From Pseudomonas sp. SG20056 (lineage in GTDB: Bacteria; Pseudomonadota; Gammaproteobacteria; Pseudomonadales; Pseudomonadaceae), in NCBI RefSeq assembly GCF_031764535.1, contig NZ_CP134499.1:4402001-4466000 (forward strand): 64,000 nt of DNA. The letters are read 5' to 3'. Below, piece by piece: positions 56,201-63,165 of the stretch (positions are counted from its first letter, which is position 1; every line of letters starts with the position of its first letter). The notes under the pieces are model-generated. The model saw only the letters and a list, made by a program, of their open reading frames with translations. It had not been told where the DNA came from and made no database searches. The position numbers were made by a program, and so were the translations under genes.

Positions 56201-56967
56201 TCGTCCAGCCAGCCCTCGACCTGGGCCAGGCAGGCGGCCTCCTTAAGGCTGGCCACGGCAATCGGCAGCGGATTAAGGCCTTGGGCCTGCAAGCGCTGGC
56301 AGAACACATCGATAAACCCGGTATTCGCCGCCTGCACCTGGGTGCGGTAGAACAGCAGCGCCGCCACCGGCGCATCAACCTGCCAGTTGGCTTGCCAATC
56401 GGCCAGGCTCGGATTGGCCAAATGCGGGTGATAGAGGCCCACGCGCGGCAAGGCCTGGGGTTCTACCCAGGAATAATCGCGCTGTAGCCACTGGCTGGCG
56501 ATGCAGTTAAACAGCTGCAGCGCATTGCCTGCACCGCCCTGGCGGAGAAACTGCCAAAGCCGTTCGGCCTCGGCCACTGGCACGTTGCTCAGGGCCATCA
56601 GCTCCGGATCGGGGTTGTCGCACCCCGGCACCATAATCACCCGCGCGCCGCGCTCGGCCAGTTCGACCAGGCGCTCGATGCCGTAGCGCCAATAGCTGAC
56701 GCCGCCGTGCACGGAAATCAGGATGACCTTGGCGTGCTGCAGCACCTGCTCAACGTAGAGATCCACCGAGGCGTGATTGCTCAGCTGCGCCGGGCTGGCC
56801 AGACGCAAACTGGGGTAATCCGCCGGCAGCTGCCGCGCCACTTCGGCCAGCAACGACAGGTGCGAATCGCCGGTGCACAGAATCACCAGCTCGGCCGGGG
56901 TCTGGCCGAGGTCGGCAATGCTGTCGACCGGCAGCTGGCTGCCGGGCTGGGTGCGCAATAGATGCAT
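53233..56967 (-). CDS. cobN: Cobaltochelatase subunit CobN
   Basis: A 1244-residue large chelatase subunit that binds hydrogenobyrinate diamide and inserts cobalt with ATP. Visible motifs are VHGGVSYWRYGIERL (near 90-105), VIHVGKHGNLEWLPGKSVGLS with conserved His, and MWGTATMRTGGDDMAQAL in the C-terminal third. Length is usual for CobN. The start MHLLRTQPG was chosen because a REP element fills the region just upstream. It is followed by a coupled small membrane protein, then the ATPase. Confidence 0.95.
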   Translation of the reverse strand: MHLLRTQPGSQLPVDSIADLGQTPAELVILCTGDSHLSLLAEVARQLPADYPSLRLASPAQLSNHASVDLYVEQVLQHAKVILISVHGGVSYWRYGIERLVELAERGARVIMVPGCDNPDPELMALSNVPVAEAERLWQFLRQGGAGNALQLFNCIASQWLQRDYSWVEPQALPRVGLYHPHLANPSLADWQANWQVDAPVAALLFYRTQVQAANTGFIDVFCQRLQAQGLNPLPIAVASLKEAACLAQVEGWLDEADARLIINTTAFALSNPEAPSARPFRRDIPVLQAICSLDNHAQWQANAQGLGSRDLAMHIVLPELDGRLITQPISFKGLAWRSERSQSDVVCYQPHLPGMDFVAELARNWMALAHKGNADKRIALILANYPTRDGRIGNGVGLDTPAAALNILKALQQQGYPVEGLPDSGTALIHQLLGGVTNDLDMLDARPCAQSLALDDYLAFFHSLPAANQQAVRERWGEPQQDPMFRSGRLMIAGLRFGLTFVGIQPARGYQLDAAAVYHDPDLVPPHGYLAFYCWIRTAFAANAVIHVGKHGNLEWLPGKSVGLSEQCWPSAILGPLPNIYPFIVNDPGEGAQAKRRTQAVIIDHLMPPLTRAESYGPLRDLERLADEYYEASQLDLRRAAELRGEILLKVREASLDRELGLQLNEDPNSWLPQLDAYLCDLKESQIRDGLHVFGESPAGTLRRDTLLALLRIPRGDGQGGNASLLRALAHDLELDFDPLDCEMAAPWQGPRPALLQSLSDDSWRSAGDTRERLELLALQLIGAADFESVGAESTQVLQRLREQIAPLLDACGPAEMHGLLAALSGRFVPAGPSGAPSRGRLDVLPTGRNFYSVDVRNLPTPTAWRIGVQAADRLLERHLQDHGDHLRQLGLSMWGTATMRTGGDDMAQALALMGVRPVWQAGSQRVERFEVLPLAQLGRPRVDVTLRVSGFFRDAFSNLIRLFDDAVQAVVDLDEPEEMNPLSARVWRESLTLQDSGLDEAEARKQAGWRVFGSKPGAYGAGVQNAIEERLWQTREDLAEVYLNWGGYAYGTHSEGTPARAQFAERLEQMQAVLHNQDNREHDILDSNDYYQFQGGMLAAVETLRGAKVASYHGDNSQPDTPRIRTLKEELNRVVRARAANPKWIDGMKRHGYKGAFELAATIDYLFAFDATSELVDDHQYALLTDAYLLDKNTRDFIQQHNPGALQDILERLLEAQQRGLWQDPGEYREALENLLIDSEEA

Positions 56968-56979
56968 GGGGAATTCACC

Positions 56980-57040
56980 TGTGGGAGGGGCTTTAGCCGC
57001 GACAGGCCCTATAAGGCTCGCGGCTAAAGCCCCTCCCACA
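56980..57040. repeat. REP-type inverted repeat between cobW and cobN
   Basis: TGTGGGAGGGGCTTTAGCCG and CGGCTAAAGCCCCTCCCACA pair almost perfectly. It fills most of the 79-base gap of the operon. Confidence 0.88.
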
Positions 57041-57046
57041 TTTCCA

Positions 57047-58099
57047 TCAGGCCAATGCCGTCTGCAGCTCGGCTTCGATAGCGGCTTGATCCAGCGTCTG
57101 GCCAATCACCACCAGGCGGGTGATGCGCGGCTCATCGGCCTGCCAGGCGCGGTCGAAGTGTTTATCGAAACGTTGGCCAACGCCTTGCAGCAGCAGGCGC
57201 ATCGGCTTGCCGGGAATCGCGGCGAAACCCTTGATGCGCAGAATGCCGTGTTTGCTGACCGCCTCCTTCAGCGCTTGCAGCAGACACGCTTCCTCGGCTT
57301 CAGGCAGTTCCACGTGGAACGAGGCGAACTCGTCGTGATCGTGGTCTTCATGGCCTTCCAGGTCATGGTGGGTCTTACGGCCCTCGATATGCAGTTCGGT
57401 CTCGCAGTTCAGGCCCAGCAGCACGTCCAGCGGCAACTCGCCGCCGTGGGCTTCGATGATTTTCACTGCGGGCGGCAGCTCCTCGGCTACTTCTGCACGC
57501 ACGGCAGCCAAAGCGGCGGCGTCGAGCAGGTCGGCCTTGTTGAGGATCACCAGGTCGGCGCTGGCCAGCTGATCGGCAAACAGCTCGTGCAGCGGCGATT
57601 CATGGTCCAGATTCGGGTCAAGCTTGCGCTGCGCATCGACCTGATCAGGGAAGGCGGCAAAAGTGCCGGCCGCCACAGCCGGGCTGTCGACCACGGTGAT
57701 CACTGCATCCACGGTGCAGGCGTTACGAATTTCCGGCCAGTTAAAGGCCTGTACCAGCGGCTTGGGTAACGCCAGGCCGGAGGTTTCAATCAGGATATGG
57801 TCGAGCTCGCCGCGCCGTGCCACCAGCTCGCGCATCACCGGGAAGAACTCTTCCTGCACGGTGCAGCACAGACAGCCGTTGGCCAGCTCGAAGATGCGGC
57901 CGCTGGCTTCTTCTTCGCTGCAACCGATGGAGCACTGCTTGAGGATTTCGCCGTCGATGCCCAGCTCGCCGAACTCGTTGACGATCACCGCGATGCGCCG
58001 CCCGTCGGCATGGCCGAGCATGTGCCGCAGCAGGGTGGTTTTGCCGGCGCCGAGAAAGCCGGTAACGATGGTGACGGGAAGTTTGGCGAGGGTTTGCAT
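57047..58099 (-). CDS. cobW: CobW, cobalamin-associated COG0523 GTPase
   Basis: A 350-residue G3E GTPase. TGFLGAGKTT is the P-loop, NEFGELGIDG the switch, NGCLCCTVQE the CxCC metal site and LNKADLL the guanine motif. A His/Asp-rich loop (HHDLEGHEDHDHDE) near residue 245 is typical of CobW. It is proposed to supply cobalt to CobN, whose gene follows. Expression starts behind riboswitch 3. MQTLAKLP is the start by family comparison; the aptamer lies upstream. Confidence 0.94.
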   Translation of the reverse strand: MQTLAKLPVTIVTGFLGAGKTTLLRHMLGHADGRRIAVIVNEFGELGIDGEILKQCSIGCSEEEASGRIFELANGCLCCTVQEEFFPVMRELVARRGELDHILIETSGLALPKPLVQAFNWPEIRNACTVDAVITVVDSPAVAAGTFAAFPDQVDAQRKLDPNLDHESPLHELFADQLASADLVILNKADLLDAAALAAVRAEVAEELPPAVKIIEAHGGELPLDVLLGLNCETELHIEGRKTHHDLEGHEDHDHDEFASFHVELPEAEEACLLQALKEAVSKHGILRIKGFAAIPGKPMRLLLQGVGQRFDKHFDRAWQADEPRITRLVVIGQTLDQAAIEAELQTALA

Positions 58100-58210
58100 G
58101 GCGAGTCCTGCGTGACGTCGAAAGAAAGACGAGCAGGAGGCGGCACAGACATGACAGCCACGGGGCGTCAGCCAACACCACCGGATCACCCCGCCCGGTT
58201 GTCGAAAACG

Positions 58211-58385
58211 TGACGAGGCAGGTCTCCTGGCTCACGGTCTGCGCCTTGCGCGACCCTTCACCTTCCCGCCGCTGGCAGTGGTGTATCGAAGGGCTTTGGA
58301 CCGTTCACAGTTGCGGGGGCAGCCAAGGCATCAACCTTGTTCCCTCTTAGCTTCGTGGACATGCCCACGAAGAACCTCGAACGCG
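58211..58385 (-). promoter_or_regulatory. Cobalamin riboswitch 3 (cobW-cobN-chlD-cobF operon)
   Basis: Minus-strand blocks: GGTTCTTCGTGGGCATGTCC, GCTAAGAGGGAAC, TTGGCTGCCCCCGCAACTGTGAA (B12 box), CCACTGCCAGCGGCGGGAAGG and GTGAGCCAGGAGACCTGCCTCG. It ends about 110 bases before the cobW start. Confidence 0.95.
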
Positions 58386-58388
58386 ACA

Positions 58389-58417
58389 AGGCTACGCAGG
58401 CCATGGCGGCCGGTCAA
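58389..58417 (-). promoter_or_regulatory. Sigma-70 promoter for cobW with adjacent palindrome
   Basis: Minus strand TTGACC (58417-58412), 17-bp spacer, TAGCCT (58394-58389). The -35 box is one half of GGTCAA-N6-TTGACC (58412-58429), whose other half is a possible -35 for the plus-strand cobE gene. Confidence 0.5.
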
Positions 58418-58480
58418 TCGCGGTTGACCACTGCCGGCCACCATGTTGAGCTACGCCGCCGCACACACCGAGCGCCACAG

Positions 58481-58924
58481 ATGATCCCCAGCCACACCCC
58501 TCGCCGCCCCGCTGCCGCCGTTCAGGTGGTCGCCGGGTTGGGCTGCCGTAGTGGCTGCAATGTGGAGGACTTACTCAGCCTGCTGCTGCATAGCTTGCAG
58601 ACGCATGGCCTGACTGTGGATAACTTGGCGGGGCTGGCCAGCATCGCGCATAAACGCGACGAGCCGGGCCTGCTGGTATTGGCCGAACGCCTTGGTCTGC
58701 AGCTGAACTGCTTTAGTGCGGAAGAATTGCAGCCCTATCAGCACCTCGTGCAAAGCTCGCCGCTCACCCTGGCCGCAACCGGCAGCCCGGCTGTCGCCGA
58801 ACCCTGCGCCATGGCCCTGGCCACGCTTATGAGCGGCAATGCTGCCCGCCTGCTCGGCGAAAAAAACCGCAACGCCAGCGCCACCTGCGCGCTGGCGTCG
58901 ATTGCACCCAAGGATCTGTCATGA
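58481..58924 (+). CDS. cobE: CobE, CbiG C-terminal-like protein
   Basis: A 147-residue protein equal to the C-terminal domain of CbiG. VVAGLGCRSGCNVEDLLSLLLHSL is the typical opening, followed by LAGLASIAHKRDEPGLLVLAERLG and FSAEEL. CobE binds corrin intermediates in the aerobic route. The matching CbiG N-terminal part is fused to CobJ. The ATG overlaps no riboswitch; the frame upstream toward 58337 runs into riboswitch 3 and is not coding. It overlaps cobM by four bases. Confidence 0.9.
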   Translation: MIPSHTPRRPAAAVQVVAGLGCRSGCNVEDLLSLLLHSLQTHGLTVDNLAGLASIAHKRDEPGLLVLAERLGLQLNCFSAEELQPYQHLVQSSPLTLAATGSPAVAEPCAMALATLMSGNAARLLGEKNRNASATCALASIAPKDLS

Positions 58925-59676
58925 CCGTCTACTTTATCGGCGCCGGCCCCGGCGACCCCGAGCTGATCACCGTCAAAGGCCAGCGCCTGCTGCGCAGCTG
59001 CCCGGTGATTCTCTATGCCGGTTCGCTGGTGCCGGCAGCAGTGCTCGAAGGACATAGCGCCGAACTGGTGATCAACACCGCCGAGCTGCATCTGGATGAA
59101 ATCATCGAGCTGATCCGCCAGGCCGATGACAAAGGCCAGGATGTGGCCCGCGTACACTCTGGCGACCCGTCGCTGTATGGCGCGATTGGCGAGCAGATCC
59201 GCCACCTGCGTCGGCTGGGCATCGCCTTCGAGATCATCCCTGGAGTCACGGCCACTGCGGCCTGCGCTGCCTTGCTGGAAAGCGAACTGACCCTGCCTGA
59301 GGTGTCGCAGACGCTGATTCTCACGCGCTATGCGAGCAAGTCGAACATGCCCGAGGGCGAGGCACTGGGCGACTTGGCGCGCCACGGTGCGACCATGGCC
59401 ATCCACCTGGGCGTGGTGCACCTGAGCAAGATCGTTACTGAGTTGCTGCCGCATTACGGCGCGGATTGCCCGATTGCCGTGGTCCATCGCGCCAGCTGGC
59501 CGGATCAGGATTGGGTCAGCGGCACCCTCGCCACCATCGAGGAACAGGTGCGCGCCAAGGGCTTTCGCCGCACCGCGCTGATCCTCGTCGGCCGCGTGCT
59601 GCACGCCGAACAGTTCGCCGACTCGGCGTTGTACAACGCCGAGCATCGACACCTGTTCAGATCAGCGGACGATTAA
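58921..59676 (+). CDS. cobM: Precorrin-4 C11-methyltransferase CobM
   Basis: A 251-residue SAM-dependent methylase giving precorrin-5. YFIGAGPGDPELITVKGQRLL at the N-terminus, VARVHSGDPSLYGAIGEQI and TRYASKSNMPEGE are the family motifs. It is coupled to cobE (ATGA). No cobalamin riboswitch is visible on the plus strand upstream of cobE, so this pair seems differently controlled from the rest. Confidence 0.95.
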   Translation: MTVYFIGAGPGDPELITVKGQRLLRSCPVILYAGSLVPAAVLEGHSAELVINTAELHLDEIIELIRQADDKGQDVARVHSGDPSLYGAIGEQIRHLRRLGIAFEIIPGVTATAACAALLESELTLPEVSQTLILTRYASKSNMPEGEALGDLARHGATMAIHLGVVHLSKIVTELLPHYGADCPIAVVHRASWPDQDWVSGTLATIEEQVRAKGFRRTALILVGRVLHAEQFADSALYNAEHRHLFRSADD

Positions 59677-59682
59677 AGCCGG

Positions 59683-59913
59683 CTAGAGATGAATCTCCGC
59701 AGCCTTGATCCCCAGTAAGCGCAGCTCTTCGATCAGGCCATTGAGATCGGCGAAGGACTCCACCTGCTCCTGGTCATCGACCAGAAAGAAGCTGGTGCCT
59801 GCACCTTTCTTCAACAGCACGATCCACTCCCGCGTATTGGCCGGGTTGGCGATGATATGGGTATCAAAGAGCACGCCCTGAGCCTGCTTGCTCTTTATAT
59901 CTTCACGCCGCAT
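59683..59913 (-). CDS. Small conserved-type protein downstream of glmS
   Basis: A 76-residue soluble protein, alpha/beta by eye (EWIVLLKKGAGTSFFLVDDQ, SFADLNGLIEELRLLGIKAAEI). No family recognised. The ATG is 14 bases past the glmS stop with AGGGG eight bases upstream, so it is probably cotranscribed with glmS. The usual Tn7 insertion point, about 25 bases past glmS, would fall in its first codons. Confidence 0.65.
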   Translation of the reverse strand: MRREDIKSKQAQGVLFDTHIIANPANTREWIVLLKKGAGTSFFLVDDQEQVESFADLNGLIEELRLLGIKAAEIHL

Positions 59914-59927
59914 CGGCCAGCCCCTGC

Positions 59928-61763
59928 TTACTCAACCGTTACGCTCTTGGCCAGATTGCGCGGCTGGTCGACGTCGGTGCCCTTGAGCACGGCGACGTAG
60001 TAGGACAGCAGCTGCAGCGGAATGGTGTAGAGGATCGGCGCGAGGGCGTCGTGGATGTGCGGCATGTTCACCACATGGGTGCCCTCGCCATTGCTCATGC
60101 CGGCCTGCTGATCGGCAAACACCACCAGCTCGCCGCCACGGGCGCGCACTTCCTGCAGGTTGGATTTGAGCTTTTCCAGCAGCTCGTTGTTCGGCGCCAC
60201 GGTGACCACCGGCATATCGCTGTCCACCAGCGCCAATGGGCCGTGCTTGAGCTCGCCAGCCGGGTAGGCTTCGGCGTGGATATAGGAGATTTCCTTGAGC
60301 TTGAGCGCGCCTTCCATCGCCACCGGGTACTGCGCGCCGCGGCCGAGGAACAGGCTGTGGTGCTTCTCGGCGAACAGCTCGGAGACTTTCTCCACCACGC
60401 TGTCCATGGCCAGGGCTTCGCCCAGGCGGGTCGGCAGGCGGCGCAGCTCTTCCACCAGCTCGGCTTGCAGGGCTTTATCCAGGGTGCCACGCACCTGGCC
60501 GAGGGACAGCGTCAGCAGCATCAGCGCGACCAGCTGGGTGGTGAAGGCTTTAGTTGAGGCCACACCGATTTCCGGGCCGGCCTGGGTCAGCAGGGTCAGG
60601 TCGGATTCGCGCACCAGCGAGCTGATGCCAACGTTGCAGATCGCCAGGCTGGCCAGGTAGCCCAACTCCTTACCGTTACGCAGCGCGGCCAGGGTGTCGG
60701 CGGTTTCGCCGGACTGGGAGATGCTGACAAACAGGGTGTCCGGCTGCACCACTACCTTGCGGTAGCGAAATTCGCTCGCCACTTCGATCTGGCAAGGAAT
60801 CCCAGCCAGGCCTTCCAGCCAGTAACGGGCGACCATACCGGCGTGATAACTGGTGCCGCAGGCAACGATCTGCACGTTGCGCACCTTGGCAAACAGCTCA
60901 GCGGCTTGCGGACCGAAAGCCTGAACCAGTACGTGGTCGGAACCCAGACGGCCTTCCAGGGTGCGTTGTACGACCTTGGGCTGTTCGTGGATTTCCTTGA
61001 GCATAAAGTGGCGGTACTCGCCCTTGTCAGCGGCCTCGGCACCTTCGTGGTACTGCACGCTCTCACGCGTCACCGACTGGCCGGCGGCATCCCAGATCTG
61101 CACGCTGTCGCGCTGGATCTCAGCAATATCGCCTTCTTCCAGGTACATAAAACGGTCGGTGACCTGACGCAGAGCCAGCTGGTCGGAGGCAAGGAAGTTT
61201 TCGCCCAGACCCAGGCCGATCACCAGTGGGCTGCCACTGCGCGCGGCGACCAGGCGATCCGGCTGCTTGCTGCTGATCACCGCCAGGCCATAGGCGCCGT
61301 GCAGTTGCTTGACCGCCTGTTTCAGCGCGGCCGTCAGGTCTGTCTGCGCTTTGAGGATGTGATCGAGCAGGTGCACGATCACTTCGGTGTCGGTGTCAGA
61401 GCTGAACACATAGCCCAAGCCCTTGAGCTCGCTGCGCAGTTCTTCGTGGTTCTCGATGATGCCGTTGTGCACCACCGCCAGGTCATGGCCGGAGAAGTGC
61501 GGGTGGGCATTGCGCTCGCTTGGCGCACCGTGGGTAGCCCAGCGGGTGTGGGCGATGCCCAGGCGGCCGGCCAATGGTTCAGTGCTCAGCGCGCTTTCCA
61601 GCTCGCTGACCTTGCCGACACGGCGGCGACGATCGAGACCGCCCTGCTCAGTCAGCAGCGCCACACCGGCACTGTCATAGCCGCGGTATTCCAGGCGCTT
61701 GAGGCCTTCAACCAACACGGCGGTGATATTGCGTTCAGCGACTGCGCCTACGATGCCACACAT
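59928..61763 (-). CDS. glmS: Glucosamine-fructose-6-phosphate aminotransferase GlmS
   Basis: A 611-residue enzyme using glutamine and fructose-6-phosphate to make glucosamine-6-phosphate for cell wall precursors. It starts MCGIVGAV, with Cys2 as the glutaminase nucleophile. HTRWATHGAPSERNAHPH follows, then two SIS domains (CGTSYHAGMVARYWLEG, SISQSGETADTLAAL), and the conserved end LAKSVTVE. A start seven codons earlier would block Cys2 processing. The DeoR-type regulator gene is 10 bases upstream. Confidence 0.97.
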   Translation of the reverse strand: MCGIVGAVAERNITAVLVEGLKRLEYRGYDSAGVALLTEQGGLDRRRRVGKVSELESALSTEPLAGRLGIAHTRWATHGAPSERNAHPHFSGHDLAVVHNGIIENHEELRSELKGLGYVFSSDTDTEVIVHLLDHILKAQTDLTAALKQAVKQLHGAYGLAVISSKQPDRLVAARSGSPLVIGLGLGENFLASDQLALRQVTDRFMYLEEGDIAEIQRDSVQIWDAAGQSVTRESVQYHEGAEAADKGEYRHFMLKEIHEQPKVVQRTLEGRLGSDHVLVQAFGPQAAELFAKVRNVQIVACGTSYHAGMVARYWLEGLAGIPCQIEVASEFRYRKVVVQPDTLFVSISQSGETADTLAALRNGKELGYLASLAICNVGISSLVRESDLTLLTQAGPEIGVASTKAFTTQLVALMLLTLSLGQVRGTLDKALQAELVEELRRLPTRLGEALAMDSVVEKVSELFAEKHHSLFLGRGAQYPVAMEGALKLKEISYIHAEAYPAGELKHGPLALVDSDMPVVTVAPNNELLEKLKSNLQEVRARGGELVVFADQQAGMSNGEGTHVVNMPHIHDALAPILYTIPLQLLSYYVAVLKGTDVDQPRNLAKSVTVE

Positions 61764-61773
61764 AATCTTCTCC

Positions 61774-62541
61774 TTAAGCTTCAACAGCCGCGCAGATCAG
61801 CTTGATGCCGCGCTCGGTTAATTGTTCACGAGCCTCAGGGCTGAGGCGTTCGTCAGTTATCAGGGTATGGATGCTGCTCCAGGGCAACTCCAGGTTGGGA
61901 ATCTTGCGGCCGATCTTGTCGCTCTCGACCATCACCACCACTTCGCGAGCCACCTCGGCCATGACCCGGCTCAGGCCGAGCAATTCATTGAAGGTGGTGG
62001 TGCCACGGTTCAGGTCGATGCCATCAGCACCGATAAACAGCTGGTCGAAGTCATACGAACGCAGCACCTGTTCGGCGACTTGGCCCTGGAAGGATTCCGA
62101 ATGCGGGTCCCAGGTGCCGCCGGTCATCAACAGCACCGGCTCGTGCTCCAGCTCGCTGATGGCGCGGGCCACGTTGAGCGAGTTGGTCATCACCACCAGG
62201 CCGGGCTTGTGGCCAAGCTGCGGGATCATCGCCGCGGTGGTGGTGCCGCTGTCGATGATGATCCGCGCATGCTCACGAATGCGTGCCACCCCGGCGCGGG
62301 CGATGGCCTGCTTGTACTGGGAGATCGGCTGGATATCGCTGATCAGCTCCTGCGGCATCGGCACAGCACCGCCGTAGCGGCGCAGCAGCAAGCCGTTCTT
62401 TTCCAGGGCGGCGAGGTCTTTGCGAATGGTCACTTCAGACGTGGCGAAGGCTTTCGACAACTCATCCACACTCACCTCACCTTGCTCGGCGAGCAGGGCA
62501 AGAATGGTGTGGCGTCGCTGCGGAGTGTTGCGTTTCGACAT
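61774..62541 (-). CDS. DeoR/GlpR-family regulator (GlmR-type)
   Basis: A 255-residue regulator. The N-terminal HTH is RRHTILALLAEQGEVSVDELSKAF with SEVTIRKDLAALEKNGLLLRRYGGA. The C-terminal sugar-phosphate-binding domain has DSGTTTAAMIP and GADGIDLNRGTT. It precedes glmS with a 10-base gap, as in other Pseudomonas, where it is linked to amino-sugar control (GlmR). Effector is likely a sugar phosphate. Confidence 0.92.
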   Translation of the reverse strand: MSKRNTPQRRHTILALLAEQGEVSVDELSKAFATSEVTIRKDLAALEKNGLLLRRYGGAVPMPQELISDIQPISQYKQAIARAGVARIREHARIIIDSGTTTAAMIPQLGHKPGLVVMTNSLNVARAISELEHEPVLLMTGGTWDPHSESFQGQVAEQVLRSYDFDQLFIGADGIDLNRGTTTFNELLGLSRVMAEVAREVVVMVESDKIGRKIPNLELPWSSIHTLITDERLSPEAREQLTERGIKLICAAVEA

Positions 62542-62640
62542 GCTAAGTTTCGATTCGAAAGATAATGGCGCGAATCAAAACCTAATGAAGCTTTTCCGTC
62601 AAGCGGGAATCGACATCTGGCGATGTGTGCCCAAGCGATT

Positions 62641-63165
62641 TCAGCGGGTTGGCAGGTGCTGGTTAGGGTCGAGATAGAACATCTTCTTCCAGCCTTGGGT
62701 CGACTCGTCCGCCCGCCAAGGCAGCGGCAACAGGCTGACAATCGAATAATGCAGGTGCGCCGGTTTGCCTCGCGCGTTACCCGTATCGCCCACCGTGCCA
62801 AGCACACTGCCGACCAACAGCGGTTGGCCTGGGTAAGCATCGATGGTGTCTAGATGGGCGTAGTAATGCATGCGCCATTTCGGCCCCAGAGCGACCACCA
62901 CTTTGCCGCCCTGCGCGAGCTCACCGCGAAACAGCACCAGGCCATAGCTGGCAGAAAGCACTGGCGTGCCCTGTTTGGCGAAGATATCGATGCCCTTGTG
63001 CACGCCGGAGCGGCCCCAGGGCTCGAACCAGAAGGTGCGCGGATGCCAGTCCCGGTTACTGGCACCCTGCACCGGGATCTGCGGCCATTCCGGCAGCACG
63101 GCCCAGACAAGAAACAGCGCCGGGACAATCCAGCGTTTGCGTAACGGCATCCTTGCCAACTCCAT
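62641..63165 (-). CDS. M23-family metallopeptidase (LytM-type)
   Basis: A 174-residue protein with an N-terminal signal-anchor (RWIVPALFLVWAVLP). The peptidase domain has HKGIDIFA (zinc His and Asp), HYYAHLDTI and AHLHYSIV (catalytic and zinc His). It probably cleaves peptidoglycan peptides or regulates an amidase. The ATG overlaps the glmU stop by one base. A later ATG (MPLRKRW) is possible, but its ribosome site would be too close. Confidence 0.88.
   Translation of the reverse strand: MELARMPLRKRWIVPALFLVWAVLPEWPQIPVQGASNRDWHPRTFWFEPWGRSGVHKGIDIFAKQGTPVLSASYGLVLFRGELAQGGKVVVALGPKWRMHYYAHLDTIDAYPGQPLLVGSVLGTVGDTGNARGKPAHLHYSIVSLLPLPWRADESTQGWKKMFYLDPNQHLPTR

Noticed and set aside
58337..58480. 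N-terminal extension of CobE
   Set aside because: It overlaps riboswitch 3 and its promoter on the other strand, and family similarity begins only after the ATG at 58481.
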